Of a stretch of DNA of 64,000 bases, positions 11,236-22,200 are shown in pieces. Origin of the DNA: Lotus japonicus (lineage: Eukaryota; Streptophyta; Magnoliopsida; Fabales; Fabaceae); the NCBI RefSeq assembly GCF_012489685.1, contig NC_080043.1, forward strand, positions 35,913,127 through 35,977,126. The letters are read 5' to 3'. Below the pieces are notes generated by a model. The model worked only from the letters and a program-made list of their open reading frames with translations. It did no database searches and was not told the DNA's origin. How positions within the stretch are numbered: position 1 is the first letter of the stretch; each line of letters starts with the position of its first letter. A program made the translations under genes and the position numbers.

Positions 11236-11840
11236 CAGTGTTTTAAAACTCGGCTCGGTCATCGACTCGGTTGGGGTACTGAGTCACTGAGTTATTGGTC
11301 GGACCAGTGGGTCAATGGTTCGATTGCTTGACTCGGTATATATTAAAAAATAATAAAAAATGTCAAATTCAATTAAAAGTTAATATATAAATAATAAAAT
11401 GCGTCTCTTATCAATAACATTGTGATGGTGTAGTGGTAAGTCTTCCTCCATATTTCCTCTATTGCATGGGTTTGAACCTCCCTGGCACCCTTTTTACACA
11501 AATATCACGTTTTTTCCCTATTTTATACATGTTTCTACAGTCTTACTGGACAAAAAAAAAAAAGAAAGACCCAATATGTTAATTAATTATTGGGCAACTG
11601 GAAAATGGGCTTCCAAATATGGGCCATCATCCACAAATTAATTAAAAAAAAAAGGTGACTCGTCGGTTCAATCAAAAAACCGGCCGAGTCACCGGTTTGA
11701 TCATTAAACCGGCCGGTTTGAAGCGGTTCCAACCGAGTGGCTTGCTTAACCGGTCTGAAGTGTGGCTCGGACCGGTTAGGTCACCGAGTCCCGGTCCAAC
11801 CAGTCGGACTGGCCGGTCCGAGCCGAGTCTTAAAACACTG
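11236..11840. mobile_element. 605-bp hAT-type non-autonomous element with tRNA-like insert
   Basis: The left end reads CAGTGTTTTAAAACTCGGCTCGG and the reverse complement of the right end matches it with one difference, so the TIR is at least 23 bp and has the CAGTG...CACTG ends common in hAT elements. The flanks are GTTTCGGT (11228-11235) and GTTTCGGA (11841-11848), an 8-bp TSD with one mismatch. No transposase is encoded. GGTTTGA/CCGGTC-rich segments inside the right arm pair with the left arm. A tRNA-like stretch lies at 11422-11489. Confidence 0.9.
11422..11489 (+). other. tRNA-like sequence with A- and B-box motifs
   Basis: This 68-nt stretch has a D-arm/A-box look-alike (TGGTGTAGTGGTAAG at 11426-11440) and a B-box look-alike (GGGTTTGAACC at 11468-11478) at tRNA spacing. 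The 5' GTGATGG and 3' CCTGGCAC ends can form a partial acceptor stem with wobble pairs. The T-stem is poor and no clear anticodon loop is kept, so it is not a functional tRNA. It may be an old tRNA-derived insert or a fortuitous internal Pol III promoter. Confidence 0.5.
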
Positions 11841-11890
11841 GTTTCGGACTATTTTTGAGAGTCGGGCTGATTTTTAGGGTTTTCGGCCGA

Positions 11891-12534
11891 TTATATTAAG
11901 ATAAAAACAATTAAATGAAGGAAATTCATTTATATTACCCAAACAAAGAATTTTACAATTGAGCGAATTTCAACATTTTATCCAAACAATAAAATTTGAA
12001 ATTCAAGGGAATTCAATTGAATCATTTGAATTCCCTAGCATTTAAAATCCCTTGAATTTCTACAATCCCTCATCCAAACACAACCTTAGACTTAGAGGAT
12101 AGAGAGAGCTAGAGATGAGTTCCGAAGTCAAGATTCAGAGGAAAATCATTGGAGTTCTCTCACAAAGAACATTAGAGGATTAATAATTCAATTCTTTGTT
12201 TGTTATGATGTTAGCTACTAGGATTTTTTGGTTTTTTTGTATGGTAAGCAGTAGCTAAATATCTTTTCTCGAAGTTCCGATGTAAAATATAAATTGAAAT
12301 CCATATTTATATATTTATAGTTTTGTTTCTAAATTGTGCATGTATATTCTTTTCAACACTTAATTCAATACCAAGTAACTATTCATATCAATACTAAATA
12401 ATGTTTAGTATAATGATATGCTTTTATATATAGGTATTTATGTTAATATTAGTTATGTGTTGGTGAGCTTGGAAATAGTTATTTTTTCAATAAATTATTT
12501 TTGGAAAGAGTAAATTATTATTAGATGAAAAGAT
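11891..12534. other. AT-rich intergenic DNA
   Basis: No gene is seen. The segment 11960-12080 contains self-complementary runs around GAATTC/ATTTGAAT and ends in a TCCAAACACAACCTTAG motif typical of MITE termini, but no partner end was found. Confidence 0.5.
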
Positions 12535-14090
12535 ATCTTGAGACCAGCCCTCTCAAGCATGCAAAAGGGAACATCATTACAAAAGAAAGAAGAAAGCAAG
12601 ATAAGGACGAAAACAAAGCTTAATCAGAGTAGCAATTAAAAGCTAGGCACATGACAGTATTAAACTGATCCTAAGTCAAAGAAAACACTTAAGGGAGAAG
12701 CTCTTTCCACACCAGATTTTGCAAGCTGATCCGCGATAGGATTAACTTCTCTATAGATGTGAACAAAAGCCACCATATCCATTTCTTCTCTCAAGAGATC
12801 AATCATATTCAACTCATTACCTAATTTCCAAGGTCTATTATGTTTGTTGTTGACCCAACCCACTGCTAGAGTGGAGTCAGTTTCTATAATTATGTGTTGA
12901 AGGGAATGTTGCTTACAAAATTGAACATCTTTAGAAATGGCAATGACTTCTGCTTCATAACCTATCTAAGTCCCAACGCCTCCGAGAAGCACCCCACATA
13001 CTCCTTGGCATGATTTCTGATCACATCGCCTGCCCCACTAGGTCCATGATTGCCTTTCGAAGAGTCATCAACATTAACTTTGAGCAATCCCAAATCTAGG
13101 GCATACCAAACATCAGATCAGAATTTTAGAGGAGAAGGTGGCATGATTCGAGGATCATCAAAGTGCTGTGAGAAATCATATGGAGAGAAAGGAAATTCCT
13201 TCCACCAACCATGAACCCAAGAATAAATCCTTGTGAGGTGAAGATCCCATACAGAGTCGAAAGAAGATGATTGATTAATAAACAAGATCTGATTTTGTTC
13301 TAACCAAATGGTCTAGAAAATGGAGTGAGGAATTAAATCCCATAGGAGACTATCAGTCTTCTTTCGAAGTTCATCCCATTCTAACATCAAATTTTGAACA
13401 TCATTTGGGCAACACCATAATAATCCTTCGCGGCACATCACTGTATTCAGAATTCTCCATGATAGAGGGCACAATAACATCAAATGGCTCGAGGTTTCCT
13501 TTGCCAAACCACAAATTCCACACAAGTCGCCATTCTCGATGGCCACACCGCGCACCAGAAGGTTAGACTGTGTCGCTATTCGATCATCATATAATTTCCA
13601 TAAGAACTAGATTGCATTGGAGGGAGCAATTTTCCGGATTCTGGGTGGTATAGAGCAGATTGGAGCAGCAAAGACCTTGAATTCCACATATGCCAGTAAC
13701 GCTTTCACCGAGAAAAGACCAGAAATATCTCCTGTCCAAATAAGTTTATCCTCCTCCCTGCCCGGGGTAACCTTATTGATGATTCCATACATAGTATCAA
13801 GGACTCGTGTTTTCCATCCAAAGAACTGTCGTTTGAAGCCAATGTTCCAATCCCAAATCCCGTTGACAAAGGATCCGATGTTGCAAATCAATGAATTTTT
13901 ATCCACAGCTAGAGAAAAATGTCTAGGAAACTGAAGTAGCAAAGGTTCCAGTCCCGTCCAAGGATCCCTCCAAAATCAAACATTTCGACCTAAACCCAGA
14001 GAACAAAAGCATTTATACCTGAATGCTTTGGCATTCATGGTGTCTTCCAAAGCAATGTTTAAGATGTCTTGAAGGATTGGTGAGAAACGC
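12535..14090 (-). mobile_element. 5'-truncated LINE relic (minus strand)
   Basis: Reading the - strand, three blocks match the 3' half of a plant LINE. Block 13942-13607 contains the RT-distal region (RHFSLAVDKNS... WKTRVL). Block 13555-13313 contains the zf-RVT pattern CGICGLAKETSSHL, followed by LCPLSWRI. Block 12863-12660 contains the RNase H end (NRPWKL, HIYREVNPIADQLAKSG). The frames are separated by stops. The RT core and endonuclease are absent, so this copy is 5'-truncated near 14090. It is related in structure to the LINE at the start of the window but in opposite orientation. Confidence 0.88.
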
Positions 14091-14242
14091 CTATTTATTT
14101 ACCGATGTCGTCACTAATAGCCAATCCTACAAGTGTACAGATTCATCGAAGTAATATCAAAGATTTTCGAACCACAGAGATAGTTGTTTATCAATTTCTT
14201 CAAAGAGTTTAGTGTTCATAATGTAAAAAGAAAAAAAAAACA

Positions 14243-14591
14243 GGCTTAATAGCACGATTTGGCAGTTCTGATCCCTCATGAAATTTATTAGCCTACAACA
14301 TCTCTCACATTTACTAATTGTTGCAGTTTTGGTTTTCTGTCAACTTCCATCCAATTTTTTACGGTTTTTTGATTAAAAAATCAATTAAAAAATTAGAAAC
14401 CATAAAATTGTTAATTAGAAAACATAAAACGGTTATTCAAGCTTTATTGTATATTTATTTTTTTAATTAAAAACCGATAATCAAAACTGCAACAGTTAGT
14501 AAATGCTAGGGACGATGTAGGCTAATAAAATCCGTCAGTGACCAGAACTGTCAAATCGTGATAAGTGAGGGACCCAAAATGATATTAAGCC
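14243..14591. mobile_element. 349-bp MITE, copy 1
   Basis: The ends are GGCTTAATAG and ATATTAAGCC, and the arms pair over ~100 bp with inner blocks such as TTGCAGTTTTGG / CAAAACTGCAAC. There is no coding capacity. A second copy is at 18290-18646. The flanks are A-runs, so no clear TSD can be assigned. Confidence 0.85.
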
Positions 14592-15274
14592 AAAAAAATA
14601 TAATTTTGAATTTTTGTTGTGTGTAAAACCCTTATGATCAAAAGATAGAATTGTAATTCAGAAAAAGAAGTACCTTAGGCAAAGTTTCACGTAGTTCAAT
14701 TATGTTTCTTACAATCAAATCATGAACTTTAAAACCTCTTCTATGATGCTATAGCCTTTGTAATACCTTAATCAAGAAAATCATTCAATTTCAGTTGCTA
14801 AGCCTAATGTCTTAGTACCTAGTCAATTCAATTGAAGAATTAAACTTCTATGTCCAAACCAATACAATAAGTTCTCACCCTTATACCTAAATGGTAGTAA
14901 ACATATCAATCTAATCTCATGGTCCCTTAATCCTAACCAGCTTTTGTTGTGCAAGAATATAGTCAAACACTTGCATGCATTCAAGATAGTATTGAAACAG
15001 AGAAAAGATACATAAAAGGAAACTTTATTCATATAAGAAACTCAGAAGTTCAAACCATATTCATAATTAAGGTTCACTTCACCCAAAGTACAGAGATAAA
15101 CTAGTCAATCATGGCTAGGCAATTCATAATGCAAATTAAAAGAACAAAAAACCTGAAACAAGAGTGCCAATAAGCCTCCCACAAGCTCCAGGAACCTAAA
15201 CGTCTAAGTATTATTCAGAAAAGTACAAGATTCTAAAAGAAAAGAGAAAAGCTGAATTTATAGACTTTAGAACG

Positions 15275-15480
15275 GTCATCCACGCATGTGCATGGCCCTC
15301 CACCACGCAGATGCGTGGGAAAAAGATTTTTCAGCTTCCTGGGGCAGTTTTTCCACGCATGCACGCACATGCGTGGCCTATGTGGCGCACATACGTGGCC
15401 TTTAGGTCTGGTTGTGCTTCTTCGACAGCTTTGCCACGCATGTGCAAGGCATACATGGCGCACATGCGTGGCTCATCTGA
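15275..15480. repeat. Cluster of CACGCATGCGTGG-type palindromes
   Basis: At least six imperfect palindromes built on CCACGCATG / CATGCGTGG occur within about 200 bp, separated by a TTTAGGTCTGGTTGTGCTTCT-like spacer. They lie inside the presumed LTR of the decayed retrotransposon and are GC-rich compared with the surrounding DNA. The open frames here (15233-15551) are by-products. Confidence 0.85.
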
Positions 15481-16817
15481 CTTCCTTCAAATTCTGTAAC
15501 TCTTTTCCCATCATCATGACTCTTTATTTGGCTTTCATTTATCATCATTAGCCATCAAAAGCACTTGAAACCGATAGAGAATCTCAACAAATCATCATTC
15601 CACAATGAAACTCGTGAAAACATCTCATTAATCACAATAATTAAGGAGTCCTTCATTCAATTCAACAAATAAAACTCCTCGAAGACCATCAACACTCATG
15701 GACTCTTCATATTTCATCTCAAAACTGACCAAAGGATTTAACTCTAACTAAAACTAATAAAAAATCAAATTAATAAACTGAAAATACCTAAACTAATGCA
15801 GATGTAAATCTGCATTAAAAGAGACTCAACTTGACTAAAAACACAATAAAGAACCGAAACATGAACATAAAAAGACAAGAAGGACTCAAAAAACATAGAA
15901 TAAACCTCGTGTTATCACACTGCTATACTCAACGGCAGCTTATCCTTTAATGTAAACTCAAGGTTGCTTGTCCTCGAGCACACCACTCCTGGATTATTAT
16001 GCAATTTCAACCAAACTTCTGAAATGAGTAGAACGGCACAAGATGGGGTTATCAAGAATCAAGTTTGAAAAGATTGAATCATTTTTAGTTGGAGTAGATA
16101 CAACACCTAAGAAATGTTAAATTGCAAGATATCACAATCAACTCCTGATTCACCAACCTTCATATTGAAAGTGCACTAGTAATAGCCAACGGTTTGAATT
16201 AAGAACATGCACATGTGACAACTTTTATTTTCGGTCTTCGGCTCCTCGTTCCAAACCCATCATAGTTATTACAAACTAAATGCAAGTTTTTATTTTGCAA
16301 CTTCAGGACATGATTAAGGGTGTGCTCAGTGATGCAAATATATCTCCCTCCCTTACTTACATCCTATCTTACTTTGGTTCCCTTTTGTTCTTTCTTTTTT
16401 TCGTCACATGTGTGCCACTTAAAAACCTCATAGCCAAAGAGTGTACAGTCAATACAAAGGTTAAATGGAAACTATTGTAAAACTCCTTCCCACATATTTG
16501 ACATACTTGATATCTCACTACTCTTCTCCAGAAACCATTCACAATTCAACACTCAATTCTTTCCATTCCACACATGCTTCGCTTACACAAAACAAATTTT
16601 TTCAGACAAGCATACATAATCCAGAAATGAAACTAAACTTTCAAGCACTATGAAGCAAATTAGTGTATAACCAGTGGTAAATCCACAAGACTCAACAAAC
16701 GCAACTATCATGCAACAAATACTACATGCAAAAATTATCATAAAATAAAATGAACTAAAATAAATTATTTTCCTGGTCTGAAATCACATCATAGGATCAT
16801 CATGATCTCATCATTAT

Positions 16818-16891
16818 CTCCGTTGCAGCTCCATAACCACCCAAGTAAATGAAGCATGTGACAAGGGGAATACTTACCACTATACTAAAAC
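16818..16891 (-). other. tRNA-Asp-like relic
   Basis: On the - strand the sequence AGTATAGTGGTAAGTATTCC matches the D-arm and start of the anticodon arm of plant tRNA-Asp, followed by a CTTGTCAC anticodon-loop equivalent (anticodon GTC) and, after a diverged T-arm, GCAACGGAG resembling the 3' acceptor strand. The T-arm is not legible, so it is not a working tRNA. It could be a tRNA pseudogene, a tRNA-derived SINE head, or a remnant linked to retrotransposon priming. Confidence 0.6.
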
Positions 16892-17280
16892 ATCTCATTA
16901 ATCAGAATAATTCGACATATACCTTCATTGAATTCAGCAAATAAAACTCCTCAAAAACCATCAGCACTCAAAACTGGCCAAGGGATTTAACTCTAACTAA
17001 AACTAATAAAAACTAAGAAAAATATCAAATAAATAAACTGAAAACACCTAAACTGATGCAGATGCAAATATGCGCTAAAAGGAACTCAATTTGACCAAAA
17101 ACAAAATAAAAAAATAAAAAGGAAAAAACAAGAAGACTTGAAAAGACAAGAAGGACTCGAATAACCCCGGGTTATCAGTCACCCATTTGGAAAACAGTTA
17201 CATGTTCCTCCTAACAAATATGTTTTCCAGAATTCAAACTTGTGTTCATATTCTTACATAGTTTTAGCATATCACAAGAC

Positions 17281-17544
17281 CAAGGGCGGATCCAGCTTTT
17301 GGTGGGGAGGGGGGGGGGGGGTTTCAACTGAACCCTGTGAAAAAAATTGCACTTACCCCCCATATAATTTTTTTGAACCCCCTGAAAATTTTAAATTATA
17401 CTAGTAGACCAAGTTTTGCACCTATTTGCACTAAAGACCCACCTATTTGTACAAAAAAAATACTATGATTTTTAATTATATTTTTACTGTTGTGTTCATT
17501 TGAAAAATTTAAACCCTTGACCTCGGGTTCTGGATCCACCATTG
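17281..17544. mobile_element. 264-bp hAT-type MITE with intact TSD
   Basis: The ends CAAGGGCGGATCCAG and CTGGATCCACCATTG are 15-bp inverted repeats with two mismatches, flanked on both sides by the identical 8-bp TSD CACAAGAC (17273-17280 and 17545-17552). It contains a G homopolymer at ~17311-17322 and no coding capacity. A 5' fragment of the same family lies inside the Helitron at 39294. Confidence 0.95.
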
Positions 17545-17552
17545 CACAAGAC

Positions 17553-18289
17553 CAGCTGAAAACCATTATGTACTGCTTTTTTAATCCAAGTTTAGTTAAA
17601 TCTATTATTAAGATAACGTTTTGGTGCAGGTTCCTTTTTTTCTTGTGCAGGTTCTTTGTTTTGGTGCAGGTCAATTATTAAGATAATAGTTTAGATCATC
17701 TTTTTTCTGTTATTTTTAAATACAAGTCTTAATCTCAATGGTAGAAAATAATGATTTTAAGATATTTAAATTTTGAAAAAAAAGAAAAAAAAACCGTGCA
17801 TTGACTAGTGGGACAGACTTGAGCTCCCATCTGCTTCTAAATTGTCATCTAGTTATCTAGCTTCACTCTCAGCCAGAAAATAAAAGTGCTTTTGACCCCA
17901 AAGAAAAATAGAAATTGCTCTGTGTCATCACATCTGAAGTTTCTCGATTTATAGATATTTTAAAGCATGACAGCGCTGATTTCAGCGTACTCTCTCCATC
18001 AAAGAGAGTTTTGCTTAATTACTTACACTTTTATGTAAGAAACTTTATTTGATTGGTTTTGCACTTAATTATCAATGATATGTTAGTAACTAAAACGGGG
18101 GAAAATAGAACTACATGGGTTGCCTAACAATGATATGTTAGAAACTTTATTTGATTGGTTTTGCACTTAATTGTTTGGTTTTGCACTCAATATCAAACAG
18201 TTTGCTTAATGATCAAAACCGCTTTGATAAAAACCGCTTACAAACTTTGTTGATTTGTAGTAACTATTGTTATGGGTTGGTTGGTAACT
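17553..18289. other. Intergenic DNA with a 32-bp direct repeat
   Basis: No gene is seen. The 32-bp block GAAACTTTATTTGATTGG... occurs at 18039-18070 and again at 18141-18172, together with a repeated CAATGATATGTTAG, which suggests a local duplication. Confidence 0.6.
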
Positions 18290-18646
18290 TCATGTACAAT
18301 TTGGTCCCTCACTTATCACGATTTGACAGTTCTGATCCCTTATGGAATTTATTAGCCTACAACGTCCCTCACGTTTATTAATTGTCGCAGTTTTGGTTTT
18401 CCATCAACTTTCATCCAATTTTTTACGGTTTTTGATTAAAAAAAATTAAAAACCATAAAATTGTTAATTATTAAACATAAAACTTTTCTTCAAGCCTTAT
18501 TTTTAATTAAAAACCGTTAAATATTGTATAAAAGTTCACAAAGAACCAAAACTGCAACAGTTATTAAATGTGAGAGACATTTTAGACTAATAAATTCCTT
18601 GACAGTCAAATCATAATAAATGAGAGATCGAAAATGCTATTAAGCC
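18290..18646. mobile_element. MITE, copy 2 of the GGCTTAAT family
   Basis: The sequence is homologous to 14243-14591 throughout (TCACGATTTGACAGTTCTGA... at the left; the right end is TATTAAGCC). The outermost left TIR bases are missing, so this copy is slightly truncated or more diverged. No coding capacity. Confidence 0.85.
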
Positions 18647-19160
18647 TTTATAATTTTTTTTTTCCATTGGACACTATACATCATAAGAGGTGATTGATTA
18701 TTTTTTAAGTTCGTGATGAAATTTGTGCCTTAAATATATCGTGTCACATAGTAATTTTCCTCTCTAAATAGATTCATCTCATGTGAAAATTTCCTATAAG
18801 ATTGTCATCTTTAAATTAAAATTTTGTGTATATCTTTTTCCCTATCATAATACATTATGTAGGTATTTTTTATGTTGAAACCAGACTTTTCTCTTTTGTT
18901 TTGGCTCTCTTTTTACAATTTTGTAGTAATAAATTACCAAATATGAGTGGTTGAGGGAGAAGGTTGAACTCAAACCTCATACAAGCGAAGTTCCGAGAAG
19001 GCTCCATTTTGTTTGTAAACAAAGTCCCCCGTACTCAAAAACCACATTCCAAAACCAAGGTCCATCTCACCAAAATTATACAATACAGTCAATCCAATTT
19101 TTGTGGCTGTTGATAGATTACCAAAACAATGCACATTAATTTTTTCCATTCTAAACCCAC

Positions 19161-19168
19161 TATATATA
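19161..19168 (+). promoter_or_regulatory. TATA box of Rubisco activase
   Basis: TATATATA lies 121 bp upstream of the start codon in a CCAC-TATATATA-CTTC context, followed by a C/T-rich probable 5' UTR beginning near 19190. A CCAAT motif lies ~65 bp further upstream (~19095). Position and context fit a plant TATA box; no start-site data are available. Confidence 0.7.
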
Positions 19169-19288
19169 CTTCTTCTCACCTCGCTCTTTCCCTCAACTCA
19201 AAACAAACAGTACTTTAAAGATCAGTTCTATTTCGTCTTCTTCCCTCACAACACTCCTACCAAACTTCCTTTGGTTTCCAATAACATA

Positions 19289-22200
19289 ATGGTAACTTTG
19301 GTCCCAACTGTTGGAGCTGTCAACTTGGCACCGGTACCATGTTATTCCAGCACCTTTTTCATTATAACAAACTGCTCAAATTAACTTTGGTCTCATACTC
19401 TCATCATTAGAAGTTTAGAACATGTTTGGTTTCATTTATAATTTTGATTTTTGTTTTTAATATTTATCTTTGAATATACTCTAGGCTACATGAACATACA
19501 CGATGCACCCATATTGTATCTATTAGTATGAGTAGAATTAGATTGAAAGTTCGTAACTTTATTTTAATTCCTTGTGATTTGAGTAGATGTTTTAGTTTTC
19601 TTCCATCTGGGTATGTTCCATTTTGTTCTGAAACATGGATATTGCTATCCAATTTGGACTTCATGCATGTTTCATTTGGGGACTAATTAGGGACTTATTT
19701 GGTACAGTTGAAATTGAATGGCTATAGCAATGGAACTCCTTTGACAAGCTCAGCATTCTTTGGAACTGGCTTGAAGAAAGTGAGTTCTGTGATTCCCAGC
19801 CAGAGGAATTTCAAGGTTTCTGCACAAATTGAATATGATGAGGAGAAGCAAACCTCAAAGGACAGATGGGCTGGACTTGCCTATGACATTTCAGATGACC
19901 AGCAAGATATTACAAGAGGGAAAGGAATGGTGGACACTCTCTTCCAAGCTCCCATGGAAAGTGGGACTCACTATGCTGTCATGAGTTCCTATGATTATAT
20001 CAGTGCTGGTCTTCGCCAGTAAGTTCATGCTTGAAAATCTTTCTAGAATTGATTCTAAAACCAAAATCAATTGTGATTTGTGATGACAAGCTTTTGTGTG
20101 TTTAATTGATTATGATAAAAGAGAATTTCATCCAAACATGCTATAAATTGGTTTGAACTTATTAGCTAACAAAAATTTGAAGCTTTTGAAACTGTTTCCA
20201 CTCTTGGATCTTCATGAATGCTGATATGATGGACTTGTTTTCAGGTATAATTTGGACAACACCATGGATGGCTTCTACATTGCTCCTGCATTTATGGACA
20301 AAGTTGTTGTTCACATCACCAAGAACTTTCTAAGCTTGCCAAATATTAAGGTTCCTCTTATTTTGGGTGTTTGGGGAGGCAAAGGTCAGGGAAAATCATT
20401 TCAATGTGAGCTTGCCTTTGCAAAGATGGGAATCAAGTAAGTTTAATTACACGCTAGTATTTATTTACATGATTTGGATACTCTAAAATGAAATGAGAGA
20501 ATCATTTTAGATGATAAAGTAAGTAATTACACCACTTAATTCAAAAATCAACAATTTTGATTGTGATCATATACTTTTGTTTATGAGTACATCTATAGCT
20601 AACTATGGTGTTACTTTACCCTTGACTCCTTCATTTTAGAGGAGTTAAACCCAAATTTACAACTGCCTCTCCCTGCCCCAAAATTTAAACAAAATGTTGG
20701 TTCAAGCTAGTCCATCAAAGAGGAAATTGACATACTCAACCTTAACTCTTTCTTCCATTGCCTTTTAATTCAGCCCTATCATGATGAGTGCTGGAGAATT
20801 GGAAAGTGGAAATGCTGGGGAGCCTGCAAAGTTGATCCGGCAGAGATACCGCGAGGCTGCAGACATCATCAGAAAAGGAAAGATGTGCTGCCTCTTCATC
20901 AATGATCTTGATGCAGGAGCTGGTCGTATGGGCGGAACCACACAATACACAGTGAACAACCAGATGGTGAATGCTACCCTCATGAACATTGCTGACAACC
21001 CAACCAATGTCCAACTTCCTGGCATGTATAACAAGGAGGAGAATCCCCGTGTCCCCATCATCGTCACTGGTAATGACTTCTCAACATTGTATGCTCCTCT
21101 CATCCGTGATGGTCGAATGGAAAAATTCTACTGGGCACCGACTAGGGAAGACAGAATTGGTGTCTGCCAAGGTATTTTCAGAACAGATGGTATTCCCACC
21201 GATGACATTGTCAAGCTTGTTGACACCTTCCCTGGCCAATCTATTGGTAAGCCATACCTCAACCGAAGTTTCAAGTTATAATTTTCAGTCCCCATTGTAG
21301 CTTCATAAACTTGACTTGGCAGCAAAGTAGGCATGTAAGTGTGTTTAGTTTCACATTTGGAAACCTTAGTATCAATTTTCATCAACTAGAATCACTTTTA
21401 AGTGGTTGCATACTTGTTTGGCAATCAACTTAGAGAACTGATTTTAATCCGAAAATCAATTACGCGGAGAAGCTAGAGAGAGTAGTTTTTGCAGTCAATC
21501 AATTGTGAGATTTTATAATTAGATTTCACAACATTACCATATAGGAACCACTTTTCCCATAAACTTGTCCAAATATAAATGACTTCACTTTCAATTAACT
21601 TTAACTAACTTTTACCATAATCTGACGACAACATAAATCGAAACATGCACTAAGATTACTTTGTACACAAAACAACAGTGATGTAGCTCTATGCTAGTTG
21701 CATCACCGCTTAGCTTAACAAGAGATATTAACAGCGGGGCATGGAACCAAAATTATTTGTAAAAGTAGGGACTAAAACTAAAAGAAAACATAGATGGTAG
21801 GAACTAAAACCAATTCTGAATGCATAATGGAAGACTAAAAACTAATTTACGCCTAAGTTTTATTTGCTAATTCCTTGTCTTTATAAGTTATAGAAGTTTG
21901 AGACATTGGTATGGTGTCAGATTGTATGGATGAAATGTGAGTAATCAAATGCTTGATGCATTTTCTATGTAGACTTCTTTGGTGCCTTGAGGGCTAGAGT
22001 TTATGATGATGAAGTGAGGAAGTGGATTTCTGGTGTGGGAGTGGAGAATGTTGGGAGAAGGCTTGTGAACTCTAAAGAAGGACCTCCAACTTTCGAGCAA
22101 CCAAAGATGAGTATTGAGAAGCTCCTAGAGTATGGAAACATGCTTGTGAAAGAGCAAGAGAATGTGAAGAGGGTTCAATTGGCTGACAAATACCTCAAAG

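Larger units (their letters stand above)
10338..11890. repeat. Palindromic array of ~20-bp repeats with telomere-like CCCTAAA core
   Basis: From about 10338 to 10925 the sequence repeats variants of AAAACCCTAAAAATCGGCCG, alternating with AAAACTCGAAAGTCGGC. From about 10930 to 11235, and again at 11849-11890, the same unit appears in reverse orientation (CGGCCGATTTTTAGGGTTTT). The two arms therefore form a large imperfect inverted repeat centred near 10927. A hAT-type element interrupts the second arm. Open frames in the array (10554-10974) are by-products of the repeat. Confidence 0.9.
14090..17177 (-). mobile_element. Decayed LTR retrotransposon, probably Ty3/gypsy (minus strand)
   Basis: Two related copies of a segment beginning TGATAAC on the - strand start at 17177 and 15917 and share ~300 bp of diverged sequence (16885-17177 versus ~15610-15917). 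Just before the second copy on the - strand lies GTGCTCGAGGACAAGCAACC, like the sequence that precedes the polypurine tract in many plant gypsy elements. The simplest model is a partial 5' LTR (17177-16885), a largely deleted internal region (16880-15920) and a longer 3' LTR (15917 to ~14090). No gag-pol frame survives. A MITE (14243-14591) is inserted in the presumed 3' LTR. Superfamily and limits are inference. Confidence 0.6.

Noticed and set aside
15233..15551. Frames of 62-87 codons with His/Cys/Arg repeats that look like zinc-binding motifs
   Set aside because: They are created by the CACGCATG palindromes in both strands; no family match.
16280..16653. Hydrophobic frames that could be small secreted peptides
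   Set aside because: They lie within the internal region of the decayed LTR element, are T/C-rich and lack conserved features.
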